From: Atopobiaceae bacterium
GTDB taxonomy: Bacteria > Actinomycetota > Coriobacteriia > Coriobacteriales > Atopobiaceae
DNA: 64,000 nucleotides
Direction: 5' to 3'
NCBI GenBank assembly: GCA_022655215.1
Contig: JALCUE010000001.1
Coordinates: forward strand, 248,001-312,000
Shown here one piece after another: positions 53,436 through 61,968 of the stretch (position 1 is the stretch's first letter; each line of letters begins with the position of its first letter). The notes under the pieces are model-generated. The model was given only the letters and a program-made list of their open reading frames with translations, made no database searches and was not told the origin of the DNA. A program made the position numbers and the translations under genes.

Positions 53436-55112
53436 ATGTTCTGTCCTAGATGCGGTGCCGAGATTCCCGATGGCATGAGGGTCTGCCCACAGTGCGGTGC
53501 GGACATCGCGAGGGTCATGGGTGGCGCGGGTGCCTCCTCATCGTCCTCGGATGACGAGACCCGGCCCATCTCCGACGAGACCAGGCACATGGCCGACGGC
53601 GCGACCCGCCTCATGTCGGATGACGAGACCAGACCCATGTCCGATGGTGCGACGCGCCGGATGGGAGATGCTCCCACCAGCCGCATGGACGCCGGCATGA
53701 CCCAGCTCATGGAGGACGATGGCTCGGCGGAGGCCGTGGACTCGCTTGGACGCGACACGACCGAGCAGGTCGTTGCCGCGGCGCCCCCGCACCACCCCGA
53801 TGGGGACGAGGGCGGTGCCGCCGAGAACGACGAGCCCGCCTCCCACAAGGTCCGCAAGCCCCTCGTGATCGCCCTTGTCGTGGTCGCGGTCCTCGTGGCG
53901 GCGGGTGCGGCCTATGGCCTCACGACGGGGCTCATAGGCGGCGTGTCCGTCCCTGACGTGGGCGGCCTTTCGCAGGACGAGGCCACCTCGAAGCTCGAGC
54001 AGGCCGGCCTCAAGGCCGATGTCTCCGAGCAGGCGACGGACGACGGCGTCGGCACGGTCCTCTCGACCGACCCCGCCGCCGGCACCACGGCGAAGTCCGG
54101 CTCCACCGTCAAGGTCGTGGTGGGCGCCGCCCGCACCATCCCCACGGTCAAGGGCAAGACCCTGGATGATGCCAAGAAGGCCCTCCAGGATGCGGGCGCC
54201 TCCAACCTCAAGGTCCTCTACGTCGCCTCGGACGAGACCGAGGGGACCGTCGTGTCGTGCGACCCCGCCGAGGGGGCCACCTTCAAGTCGACCGACACCA
54301 TCACGCTCACCATCGCGCAGGCCTACACCGTGCCCGACGTCATCGGCATGACCACGGATGCGGCCACCAAGGCCGTCTCCGACGCCGGCCTCACGTCGAC
54401 CGTGGTCGAGTCAGCCTCCGACAAGGCCGCCGGCACGGTCCTGACGACCGACCCGGCCGCCGGCACGCGCGTCAACGCAGGCGACAAGGTGACCATCACG
54501 GTCGCCGGTGCCTCCTCCGTCATCGACCTGGCGAGCTACCTCACAGATGACCCCGGCGCAACCGCGAGCGGGCTGGAGTCGAGCGGATGGACCTTCGAGT
54601 ACGGGACCGTCGTCGGCGGGACGTACGCCAAGGAGGGCTTCTCCAAGTCCGGTATCGGCGAGCTCGTGTTCACGCCAGAGCCCTTCTCGCACCACAACGG
54701 GGCGTTCGGCGAGACCTCGCTGGACGTGATGGTTGCGGACGGCGCCCAGATCGCGGGCGTCCGCTTCGAGCCCACGGTCACGGGCGTCTTCTCTGATGTC
54801 ACCTATGACCGCGCGGGGGTCATGAGCTGTCTCAAGGCGTGTGGCCTGTCCGACCCCTCGCTCGACAGCTTCTGCGACCAGGACTCGATCATCGCGACGG
54901 GTCTGGGGTCCGATCCCAGCTCCGAGACGTTCGCCTGCGGGGTTGCCACGGATGGCGGCAAGACCTGGACGGCCTTCATCCTCAAGGGCTCCGACGGCAT
55001 GAGCATAGCCGTGACCTGCGCTCCCACGTCGCTGTATGACTCGGTCAGCCTCGAGCACTTCGGCCAGCAGCTCGCGAACTACGTCGCCTACGTGGACGGT
55101 TTCACGGAGTAG
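53436..55112 (+). CDS. Zinc-ribbon, Thr-repeat and PASTA-domain membrane protein
   Basis: The 558-residue protein starts at 53436 with GAGGGGG upstream. Residues 1-21 are a zinc ribbon (CPRC...CPQC). Residues 39-92 are seven short repeats of the form D-D/G-E/A-T-R-x-M. A membrane segment lies near 142-165, followed outside by three PASTA domains (about 170-365; VPDVGGL, IPTVKGK, VPDVIGM). An unrecognised extracellular domain of about 190 residues ends the protein. PASTA domains bind cell-wall fragments and normally sit on Ser/Thr kinases or penicillin-binding proteins, but no kinase or transpeptidase is present here. The Thr repeats look like kinase targets or FHA-domain docking sites. The gene lies alone beyond the tRNA. 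Confidence 0.85.
   Translation: MFCPRCGAEIPDGMRVCPQCGADIARVMGGAGASSSSSDDETRPISDETRHMADGATRLMSDDETRPMSDGATRRMGDAPTSRMDAGMTQLMEDDGSAEAVDSLGRDTTEQVVAAAPPHHPDGDEGGAAENDEPASHKVRKPLVIALVVVAVLVAAGAAYGLTTGLIGGVSVPDVGGLSQDEATSKLEQAGLKADVSEQATDDGVGTVLSTDPAAGTTAKSGSTVKVVVGAARTIPTVKGKTLDDAKKALQDAGASNLKVLYVASDETEGTVVSCDPAEGATFKSTDTITLTIAQAYTVPDVIGMTTDAATKAVSDAGLTSTVVESASDKAAGTVLTTDPAAGTRVNAGDKVTITVAGASSVIDLASYLTDDPGATASGLESSGWTFEYGTVVGGTYAKEGFSKSGIGELVFTPEPFSHHNGAFGETSLDVMVADGAQIAGVRFEPTVTGVFSDVTYDRAGVMSCLKACGLSDPSLDSFCDQDSIIATGLGSDPSSETFACGVATDGGKTWTAFILKGSDGMSIAVTCAPTSLYDSVSLEHFGQQLANYVAYVDGFTE
53550..53711 (+). repeat. Coding repeat: seven Thr-Arg-x-Met units
   Basis: Within the PASTA protein the successive units are DDETRPI, SDETRHM, ADGATRLM, SDDETRPM, SDGATRRM, GDAPTSRM and DAGMTQLM. 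The first five keep Thr-Arg and the last two are degenerate. The unit length is 7-8 residues. Confidence 0.8.
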
Positions 55113-55133
55113 GCGCGCGAGGTCCGCGGCGGC

Positions 55134-56201
55134 CTACTTGTCCTCGATCGAGGCCACGTTCCTGATCTCGATCGAGACCCTCCCGTCCGCGCCGGTCACG
55201 AACTCGATGAACTCAGGCTTGTCGGCATAGTCGGAGGGGAAGGTCACCTCGATCCCGGTATCCGTCTTGATGCGATGGTTCCTCGTGAGGCGGTTCGCGA
55301 CGCCCTTGCGGACGGGGATGCTCGCGGGGATGTCCTCCTCGGCCGCGGCCGCCTCGAAGCTGCGCCTCTGGTCGGGCTTGCCCTCGAACACCACGTCGGC
55401 CACCTCGGAGCAGGACAGCTCCTCGGAGCGTTCCACGCAGCGGGCCACGGCCGCCTTCGCAGAAGCCAGGGCCACGGTCGGCAGTTCGCCGGCCTCCTCG
55501 GCCACGCGCTCGGCCAGCTGGCTCACCGCCTCCACCACCTCTCGGGTGGACGCCTCCTTGGTGCACGAGAGCAGACCGTCGGGGATGATGAGGGCCTGTT
55601 CGCCGGCGACCACCCTCTCCTTGTCGTGGAAGGTCACGTCCGAGGACGCGACGTCGACGACCGCATAGGTGTCGACCTTCTGCGTGGGGTTCGGAAGTTG
55701 CGAGTCGTGACGCACCACCTCGTTCACTCGCTCGCCACCTTCCTCGTCGGTCACGTGCATGAACGTGCGACGGCGGGGGAGGAGCAGCATCGCGAATCCA
55801 CGCTCCGTGACCCCCTCGAACGAGGCCTTGACCGCGCGCGAGTTGTCCCCCTCCTCCGTGTCGCTCGTGTCGACGGAGTCATCGAAGTCAGCCACGAGCA
55901 GGTCGTACTGGCACTCGTCGTCGCTCTTGCGGAGCTCGTCGTAGAGGAAGCGTGCGACGGTCGTGGAGAAGTCCAGGAAGGTCACGGCACCCGAGAGATA
56001 CGAGTTGAGCTCGCCGAGGAAGGTCGACCCTGCCGAGAAGCGTCCGTGCGAGGCCTCGGCGCTCGCGGCGGCGCGACGCAGATGGCGCTGGACATATGAC
56101 TTGGTCGTCCGCTCCGAGATGTCGAGTTCCCTCTCGGAGGGATAGAACCCGCCTGACTCGAGGTCGAACACGTGCAGGACGGCATGGGAGATGGTGAGCA
56201 T
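55134..56201 (-). CDS. Nucleoid-associated protein, NdpA/YejK family
   Basis: The 355-residue protein begins MLTISHAVLHVFDLESG and shows the family pattern VADFDDSV with a following acidic stretch, then FAMLLLPRRRTFMHV. It ends in KTDTGIEVTFPSDY...IRNVASIE, the usual C-terminal core of the NdpA domain. These proteins bind the nucleoid; their exact role is unclear. AAGGAGAG lies 6 bases before the ATG. It converges on the PASTA protein gene with a 21-base gap and is divergent from the LacI-type regulator. Confidence 0.85.
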   Translation of the reverse strand: MLTISHAVLHVFDLESGGFYPSERELDISERTTKSYVQRHLRRAAASAEASHGRFSAGSTFLGELNSYLSGAVTFLDFSTTVARFLYDELRKSDDECQYDLLVADFDDSVDTSDTEEGDNSRAVKASFEGVTERGFAMLLLPRRRTFMHVTDEEGGERVNEVVRHDSQLPNPTQKVDTYAVVDVASSDVTFHDKERVVAGEQALIIPDGLLSCTKEASTREVVEAVSQLAERVAEEAGELPTVALASAKAAVARCVERSEELSCSEVADVVFEGKPDQRRSFEAAAAEEDIPASIPVRKGVANRLTRNHRIKTDTGIEVTFPSDYADKPEFIEFVTGADGRVSIEIRNVASIEDK

Positions 56202-56287
56202 CCGCTTCTCTCCTTCGTGTGTTGGGTGACCCGAACAGGATACCGCGAGCGGGCGTCGGTTCCGAAGTGCGAAGTGGCGCGAATCAC

Positions 56288-56301
56288 GTTAATCGATTAA
56301 C
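56288..56301. promoter_or_regulatory. LacI-type operator, upstream copy
   Basis: GTTAATCGATTAAC is a perfect 14-base CG-centred palindrome. Its right half continues as CGATTAACAAGAATG, which recurs exactly at 56470-56484. Confidence 0.6.
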
Positions 56302-56420
56302 AAGAATGCCCTCACACCTACCGTTCACGGGAGATAATCAGGGGACTCCCATTAACGCATGTCTACCAGCGGCGAAGAGTCGAAATCGGCGCATCTCGCT
56401 TACCGCTTGCGGGAGGCTGA

Positions 56421-56449
56421 TTGACACCAAATCTTGTCTCAGATACTTT
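56421..56449 (+). promoter_or_regulatory. Promoter of the LacI-type regulator gene
   Basis: TTGACA (56421-56426) and TACTTT (56444-56449) are separated by exactly 17 bases, so RNA should start near 56456. This rules out the in-frame ATG-like start at 56434 for the regulator. Confidence 0.75.
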
Positions 56450-56464
56450 TAGAAAAGAAGTTAC

Positions 56465-56477
56465 GTAAACGATTAAC
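56465..56477. promoter_or_regulatory. LacI-type operator, downstream copy just past the promoter
   Basis: GTAAACGATTAAC is an imperfect version of the upstream palindrome. It sits about 10-20 bases after the predicted start of transcription, where a bound repressor would block elongation. It shares a 15-base identical segment with the upstream copy, 176 bases away. Confidence 0.6.
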
Positions 56478-56496
56478 AAGAATGGTGGATGGGCGG

Positions 56497-57492
56497 ATGG
56501 TGACACTCAAGACGATCGCGGAGGAGTGCGGGCTGTCCAGCGCCGCCGTCTCCAAGGCGTTGCACCATCTCCCCGGCGTGAGCGAGAGCAATGCCGAGAT
56601 GGTCCGCGACAAGGCACGCGAGCTTGGGTATTACCCCAACGCCGCCGCGCGTACGCTCAAGACCAGGCAGAGCAGGAACGTGGGCGTCCTCTTCGAGAGC
56701 GGCGTGTCCAACGAGTTCTTCTCCGCCATCCTCGACGAGATCCGCGACAGGCTCGAGGACGAGGACTACGACGTCACGCTCCTGAGCAACAGGCACAAGC
56801 GGGGTAGTGGGTATTACGGTCACGTCATGCGCCTCCAGTGCGATGGCGTCATCGTGGTCCATCACATCTTCGACCCCGAGGGTATGGAGCGGCTTCTGGC
56901 GAGCCCCACCCCGGTGGTCTCGATCGACTCCATCCACCCCGGCCACACCTCCGTCCTCAGCGAGAACCTCGAGGGCATGAGGGACTCCGTGCATTACCTC
57001 GCGGGCATGGGGCACACGCACATCGCCTTCGTCCACGGTGAGATGGGTGACGTCACGAGCCAGCGCATCCAAGGCTTCCGCCAGGGGTGCGCCGAGTGCG
57101 GCATCGAGGTTCCGGATGACTACGTCGTGGCGGCGCGTTTCCAGGACCCTGCCGCCTCCCGTGAGGCCACGGGCCGGCTGCTCTCCCTCGGCGTTCCGCC
57201 CACATGCATCATGTTCCCGGACGACTACTCCTACCTCGGCGGCATCGCCGAGCTGAGCAACCGTTCCCTCACGGTTCCCGATGACATGAGCTGCTTCGGC
57301 TACGACGGGATGCGTCTCGCCGCCGATCTCGATCCCGCCCTCACCACCTATCGGCAGGACGCCGCCGGCATGGGGCGAATCGCCGTGGAGGCTCTGCTCC
57401 GCGAGATGGGCGGGGATGGAACGCAGGACAAGGAAGTCATCCGTGTCGCCGGGCGAGTCCAGCTCGGCGGGACGGTTGCCAGGATCGACTGA
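56497..57492 (+). CDS. LacI-family regulator of the GH94/ABC locus
   Basis: From the ATG at 56497 the protein has 331 residues and opens MVTLKTIAEECGLSSAAVSKALHHLPGVSE, a LacI helix-turn-helix. TLKTRQSRNVGVLFES follows as the hinge and start of the sugar-sensing domain. The ATG at 56482 (MVDGRMV) is the alternative; neither has a perfect ribosome site, but GGTGG sits 8 bases before 56497. Two matching operators flank its promoter, so it likely controls its own transcription and that of the GH94 and permease genes, which follow on the same strand after 15 bases. Confidence 0.88.
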   Translation: MVTLKTIAEECGLSSAAVSKALHHLPGVSESNAEMVRDKARELGYYPNAAARTLKTRQSRNVGVLFESGVSNEFFSAILDEIRDRLEDEDYDVTLLSNRHKRGSGYYGHVMRLQCDGVIVVHHIFDPEGMERLLASPTPVVSIDSIHPGHTSVLSENLEGMRDSVHYLAGMGHTHIAFVHGEMGDVTSQRIQGFRQGCAECGIEVPDDYVVAARFQDPAASREATGRLLSLGVPPTCIMFPDDYSYLGGIAELSNRSLTVPDDMSCFGYDGMRLAADLDPALTTYRQDAAGMGRIAVEALLREMGGDGTQDKEVIRVAGRVQLGGTVARID

Positions 57493-57507
57493 CCCGAAGG
57501 AAGACGG

Positions 57508-60420
57508 ATGAGAAACTATCGCTTCGAACAGGCACGCAACCAGAGCGTCACGGCGCTCGACATCGCCGAGGACTCCTTCCGCGGCGCTGAGCTGAACGGC
57601 TCCACGGACGCTGAGTTCCTCTCGGCCGACAGGGCTTCGGTCCTCGCGTTCTCCGGGCTGCCCTTCGAGGCGCCCATCTGCTCGCACCTCCTTGCGGACA
57701 AGGTCGTGCGCGATTACCTCGCCACCTTCGATGGCTCGCAGCTCATCGTCATGGACGACGGCAGGCTCACCCACCGCACCGGCCGCGACGTGGCGGAGCT
57801 TCCGGCCGAGGTCGAGAAGGCCGTGCGTGACGTCTACGACCGCATCCTCAGGAGCCCCGGCACCTTGGACGAGACGGGCGAGCTCGTGCTCGACCTCAAG
57901 TCCTATCCGGTGGGTCCCCACTATCCCGTGAACCTCCTCCTCGGCAACAGGGTCGGCTATCCCTACCCGCTCTACACCACGCCCAAGTCCGCGCTCGATG
58001 GGCTGGGCCGCGGCTCGTTCAGGGGGACCGGCGGCAAGCAGGTCCTGGCGAGCCGCTACGTTCTCGCGCTCGAGGAGAACGGCGAGCCTGCCAACAGGCA
58101 GTTCTACCTCGTCGAGGACGGTCGCCAGATCTTCTGGTCGGCCGACGTGAACGACAACGTCGCCACCGCCGTCTGCGTCCACTCGCAGGGTCGTACCACC
58201 ATCACCTACCACACCGAGTGCGGCCTCGAGATCCGCCGCACCATCTTCATCCTCCCCCAGGAGGAGGGCATGCCCAACGCGGTCGAGGCCCAGCGCGTCG
58301 AGATCGTCAACCACACCGACCGCGAGCGTCACATCGACATCGTCATGACCGGCATGTTCGGCATCACCGAGCCCTCCACCCTCGCCAACGACGTTGTCTA
58401 CGCGAACGTCGTGGTCGAGAGCGAGATGGCCTACCTCCACGACCGTCCGGTCGCGATGACCGTCCACCACCAGCCCAAGGAGTGCGCGTCCGAGAAGCGC
58501 TTCGCGATGCTGCTCTCCGATGGCGGCACGCTCGACTCCTTCTGCGTGAGCCTCCCCGACTTCATCGGCTCCGGCACCCTCGCGCACCCCGAGCTCGTGA
58601 GCGCCCTTCCCAACCGCTTCGGCAGGAAGATGACGCCGTTCTTCGCCATGGGCAAGTCGCTGTCCGTGGGCGCCGGCCAGACGACCGTCGTCGACGAGTT
58701 CGTGGGGATGATGGAGACCGAGGAGGGCGGCGACGTGTCCGAGTCGTTCGACGCCGCCTTGGCCCAGCTCGTCGAGCGCTACTCCGACCCCGACGCGCTC
58801 GCCACCACCTACCAGGGTGTCGTGGACTTCTGGAAGCGCTATCCCTCCTATCTCTCGCCCAAGCTCGGCGACGCCGACTTCGACACCTACGTGGGCCACA
58901 ACCTGCCCTTCCAGGTGCTCTACCAGACCTACGTCTCGCGTGCCTTCGCGTGGACGCAGAAGTCCTATCGCGAGACCGGCTTCCGCGAGATCCAGGACAT
59001 CTACGCCTCCATGTACTACCTGTGCGCGATGGGGGAGTCCGACCTCGTGAAGGAGCTCCTGTCCAACTGGATCGTGAACGTCTTCCCCATGGGCTACGCC
59101 TACCACGACTTCACGTTCAAGGGCAAGGAGCCCGGCGACTGCTCGGACGACCAGCTCTGGCTCGTCCAGGCGGTGTATCGCTACGTGCGCCTCACCGGTG
59201 ACGTCGCCTTCCTCTCCGAGCAGTACCGCATGGCGGGCTCGGCCGAGCGCAGGTCCCTCGCCGACACCATCTCGGCCATCCTCACCTACTCCGGGCACAT
59301 CTCCGTGGGCGCCCATGGCCTGCCTCTCCTCGACAAGGCCGACTGGAACGACACGCTCCGCCTCGACCGCAGGGTCATGAAGGGGCCCGAGAAGGAGGAG
59401 CTCTATCGCGCCCAGCTCGAGGCGACCGGCCAACCCTACGGCACACCGTTCGAGAACACCCTCTCCGAGAGCGTCATGAACGCCTGCCTGCTCAAGATCG
59501 CGGCGGACGAGGCGGCCGAGATGTTCGGTCTGGCTGGCCTTGCGGCCGAGGCCGCCTCGGCGCGCGAGCTCGCCTCCTCCGTGGCCGAGAGCATGCAGTC
59601 CAATGCCTGGAAGGGCACGTACTTCGCTCGCTGCCTCATCAACGACGGCCGTCCCCAGACCTACCTGGGCTCCGACGGTGACGGGCTGGCGCTCGACCCC
59701 ATGGCGGACGGCACCTACTTCCTGAACTCCTTCAGCTGGTCGATCCTCGCGGGCGTCGCCACCGAGGACCAGGTCCGCTCCATGCTCGCCCACGTCCGCG
59801 CCGATCTCATGACCGATGCCGGCCTCAGGCTCTCCACGCTGGTCGACTTCGACAGGCTCGGCATCGCCACGGGCACGGCGCTCTACTTCCCCGGCGACCG
59901 CGAGAACGGTGGCGTCTTCAAGCACGCGGCGATGATGGCCACGGTCGCGGCGCTCAAGGCCGCCAAGCAGGTTTGCGATCCCACGCTCGCGGCCGACCTC
60001 GCCGACCTCGCCTTCTTCATGATTGACAAGACGCTCCCGTACCGCACCCTGTCGGATCCCTTCGTCATCAAGGGCAACCCACGCTTCTGCACCCAGTACA
60101 ACAACTCCGAGACGGGCGAGAACATCGGGCCCATGCTCTCGGGCACCGCGACCTGGCTCACGCTCGCCGTCTACGAGTTCCTCGGCGCCGACGTCACGGC
60201 CGACGAGATCGTGGTCGACCCCGTCCTGCCGTCCGGTCGTCATGAGATGGGATACGTGCTGAGACTCGACGACTCCGAGCTCGACGTCGAGGTCATCGGT
60301 GGTGAGGGCAGGTTCCGCGCGAGCGGCGACACCACCTACGAGATGGACGGAAGGCCCTGCGGACGTGAGATCGCGCGTCCCCGCGACCATGCGGCCCACA
60401 AGGTGACCATCAGGCTCTGA
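57508..60420 (+). CDS. GH94 glycoside phosphorylase
   Basis: The 970-residue protein has the two-part layout of GH94. An N-terminal beta-sandwich (about 1-330) includes VGPHYPVNLLLGNRVGYPYPLYTTPKSA-like sequence. A helical barrel follows with FREIQDIYASMYY, the general-acid region KADWNDTLRLDR (DWND at 612-615), and a C-terminal SGTATWLTLAVYEFLG segment. GH94 enzymes cut beta-linked disaccharides such as cellobiose, chitobiose or laminaribiose with phosphate, yielding a sugar 1-phosphate and saving ATP. The exact disaccharide cannot be told. GAAGGAAG precedes the ATG. It lies between a LacI regulator and an ABC importer, so it should act on the imported oligosaccharide. Confidence 0.88.
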   Translation: MRNYRFEQARNQSVTALDIAEDSFRGAELNGSTDAEFLSADRASVLAFSGLPFEAPICSHLLADKVVRDYLATFDGSQLIVMDDGRLTHRTGRDVAELPAEVEKAVRDVYDRILRSPGTLDETGELVLDLKSYPVGPHYPVNLLLGNRVGYPYPLYTTPKSALDGLGRGSFRGTGGKQVLASRYVLALEENGEPANRQFYLVEDGRQIFWSADVNDNVATAVCVHSQGRTTITYHTECGLEIRRTIFILPQEEGMPNAVEAQRVEIVNHTDRERHIDIVMTGMFGITEPSTLANDVVYANVVVESEMAYLHDRPVAMTVHHQPKECASEKRFAMLLSDGGTLDSFCVSLPDFIGSGTLAHPELVSALPNRFGRKMTPFFAMGKSLSVGAGQTTVVDEFVGMMETEEGGDVSESFDAALAQLVERYSDPDALATTYQGVVDFWKRYPSYLSPKLGDADFDTYVGHNLPFQVLYQTYVSRAFAWTQKSYRETGFREIQDIYASMYYLCAMGESDLVKELLSNWIVNVFPMGYAYHDFTFKGKEPGDCSDDQLWLVQAVYRYVRLTGDVAFLSEQYRMAGSAERRSLADTISAILTYSGHISVGAHGLPLLDKADWNDTLRLDRRVMKGPEKEELYRAQLEATGQPYGTPFENTLSESVMNACLLKIAADEAAEMFGLAGLAAEAASARELASSVAESMQSNAWKGTYFARCLINDGRPQTYLGSDGDGLALDPMADGTYFLNSFSWSILAGVATEDQVRSMLAHVRADLMTDAGLRLSTLVDFDRLGIATGTALYFPGDRENGGVFKHAAMMATVAALKAAKQVCDPTLAADLADLAFFMIDKTLPYRTLSDPFVIKGNPRFCTQYNNSETGENIGPMLSGTATWLTLAVYEFLGADVTADEIVVDPVLPSGRHEMGYVLRLDDSELDVEVIGGEGRFRASGDTTYEMDGRPCGREIARPRDHAAHKVTIRL

Positions 60421-60421
60421 C

Positions 60422-60436
60422 CCGGGACAAGCCCGG
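60422..60436 (+). other. Short hairpin between GH94 and permease genes
   Basis: CCGGG and CCCGG form a 5-bp stem around a 5-base loop immediately after the GH94 stop codon. It is too weak for firm termination and could mark RNA processing or partial attenuation. Confidence 0.3.
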
Positions 60437-60483
60437 TAGCACCACCAGCTCGTCGCAAGTCGGAAGAAGAGGGAGGGATGTGC

Positions 60484-61956
60484 ATGTCAGCAAAGACTGC
60501 AAGTGCACCAATCGAGAAGGCGGCCAGGCCCAAGGGGAGGTTCGTCCTGAACGTCCAGAGGGCGGCCATCGTCCTCGCCTGCGCCGCGACGTTCTACCCG
60601 GGGCTGAACCCGGCCAGGATCTCGTCGGCGATCAGCACCAACGTGAGTCTGCTCGTGTCGTGCTTCTCGTTCGACTCGCTGGTCGCGAACTTCCAGCGTG
60701 TCGTGAACCAGGGCACGGTGCCTGGCAGCATCTTCACGGTGTTGCAGGTGATGAGCATCATCTGCATCGTGGGCGTGGGCCTGTGCGTGGCCGGGGCCTG
60801 CATGTCGCTGGGCAACAACCGCATGCGTCATGACGCGCTCAAGTTCCCGGTCATAGGGTCTCTGCTCATGGTGGTGAGCCTGGTGGGCATGTTCCTGCTC
60901 GCCAACACGATCGCCTCCCTCGGGGTGAGCAGCGTCCCCGGCTACATCTCGGGTGGCTACGTCTACTACGTCTTCCTCACGGTCGTGACGCTGCTCACCA
61001 CGCTGGTGCTGGTCATTCAGGACAAGCGTCGCACGGAGCCGCTCGAGGACAAGCCGGAGATGAAGGAGAAGTACAAGCTCTTCCTCATGTTCACCCCCGT
61101 CCTCGCCCTCACCTTCGTCTTCGCCTACCTGCCGCTGTGGGGCTGGCGCTACGCGTTCTTCGACTACAAGGCCGGTGGCACCCTCTCGGCCGACAACTTC
61201 GTGGGCCTCAAGTGGTTCACGATCCTGTTCCAGAACGACACCACCCGTGCCGACGTCATCCGCGTGCTCACCAACACGCTCGCCATGAGCGGGCTGGGCA
61301 TCATCACTAGCTGGATCCCCATGATCTTCGCCGTGTTCCTCACCCAGGTGCCGTCCAAGAGGTTCCGTCGCGTCGTCCAGACGTTCACCACGGTGCCGAA
61401 CTTCCTGGGTTGGGTCGTCGTCTACGCCGTCGCCCTCGCGATCTTCTCGTCCGACGGATTCATCAACAGCTTCCTCAACAACTACCTGGGCATCTCATCC
61501 GATGTGAACTACCTCATGAACGGCGACAACATGTGGTTGAAGATGCTGCTCTGGGGCCTGTGGAAGGGCGTCGGCTGGAGCGCCATCATCTACATATCCG
61601 CCATCTCCGGCATCGACCCGTCCCTGTACGAGGCCGCCGAGATGGACGGTGCGGGCCGCTGGGCCAAGATCTGGCACGTCACCATCCCGTGCCTGCTGCC
61701 CACGTTCTTCGTCCTGCTCCTCCTGTCCATCGCCAACATCCTGACGAACGGCCTCGATCAGTACCTGGTCTTCTCGAACGCGGCCAACTCGTCGTCCATC
61801 GAGGTGCTGGACCTGTACGTGTACAACCTCGGCATCGGGAGCGGACAGATACCCATGTCGACGGCCATCGGCATGTTCAAGTCGGTGGTCAGCGTGGCCC
61901 TGCTGTTCGGCGCCAATGCCGCGTCCAAGAAGCTTCGTGGCGAGAGCATCATCTAA
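60484..61956 (+). CDS. LplB-type sugar ABC permease with extra N-terminal membrane domain
   Basis: The 490-residue protein starts at 60484, since GGGAGGG lies 6 bases before that ATG and directly against the ATG at 60478. The C-terminal 300 residues are a standard LplB-type permease: YKLFLMFTPVLALTFVFAYLPLWGW at the start, and the ATPase-contact loop EAAEMDGAGRWAKIWHVTIP. The first 185 residues are extra, with about four membrane segments and no match I recognise. Usual family length is about 300. It pairs with the next permease to import an oligosaccharide. No ATPase gene is present in the window, so an MsmK-like shared ATPase elsewhere is likely. Confidence 0.88.
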   Translation: MSAKTASAPIEKAARPKGRFVLNVQRAAIVLACAATFYPGLNPARISSAISTNVSLLVSCFSFDSLVANFQRVVNQGTVPGSIFTVLQVMSIICIVGVGLCVAGACMSLGNNRMRHDALKFPVIGSLLMVVSLVGMFLLANTIASLGVSSVPGYISGGYVYYVFLTVVTLLTTLVLVIQDKRRTEPLEDKPEMKEKYKLFLMFTPVLALTFVFAYLPLWGWRYAFFDYKAGGTLSADNFVGLKWFTILFQNDTTRADVIRVLTNTLAMSGLGIITSWIPMIFAVFLTQVPSKRFRRVVQTFTTVPNFLGWVVVYAVALAIFSSDGFINSFLNNYLGISSDVNYLMNGDNMWLKMLLWGLWKGVGWSAIIYISAISGIDPSLYEAAEMDGAGRWAKIWHVTIPCLLPTFFVLLLLSIANILTNGLDQYLVFSNAANSSSIEVLDLYVYNLGIGSGQIPMSTAIGMFKSVVSVALLFGANAASKKLRGESII

Positions 61957-61968
61957 GGAGGTGTGAGG

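Noticed and set aside
56434-56496. Upstream start of the LacI regulator at 56434
   Set aside because: It lies within the promoter, before the predicted RNA start near 56456.
56473-60399. A 1308-residue minus-strand open frame opposite the LacI and GH94 genes
   Set aside because: It is an antisense shadow of GC-rich codons, with compositionally biased Val/Gly/His/Glu repeats and no domain, while the plus strand encodes two clear genes.
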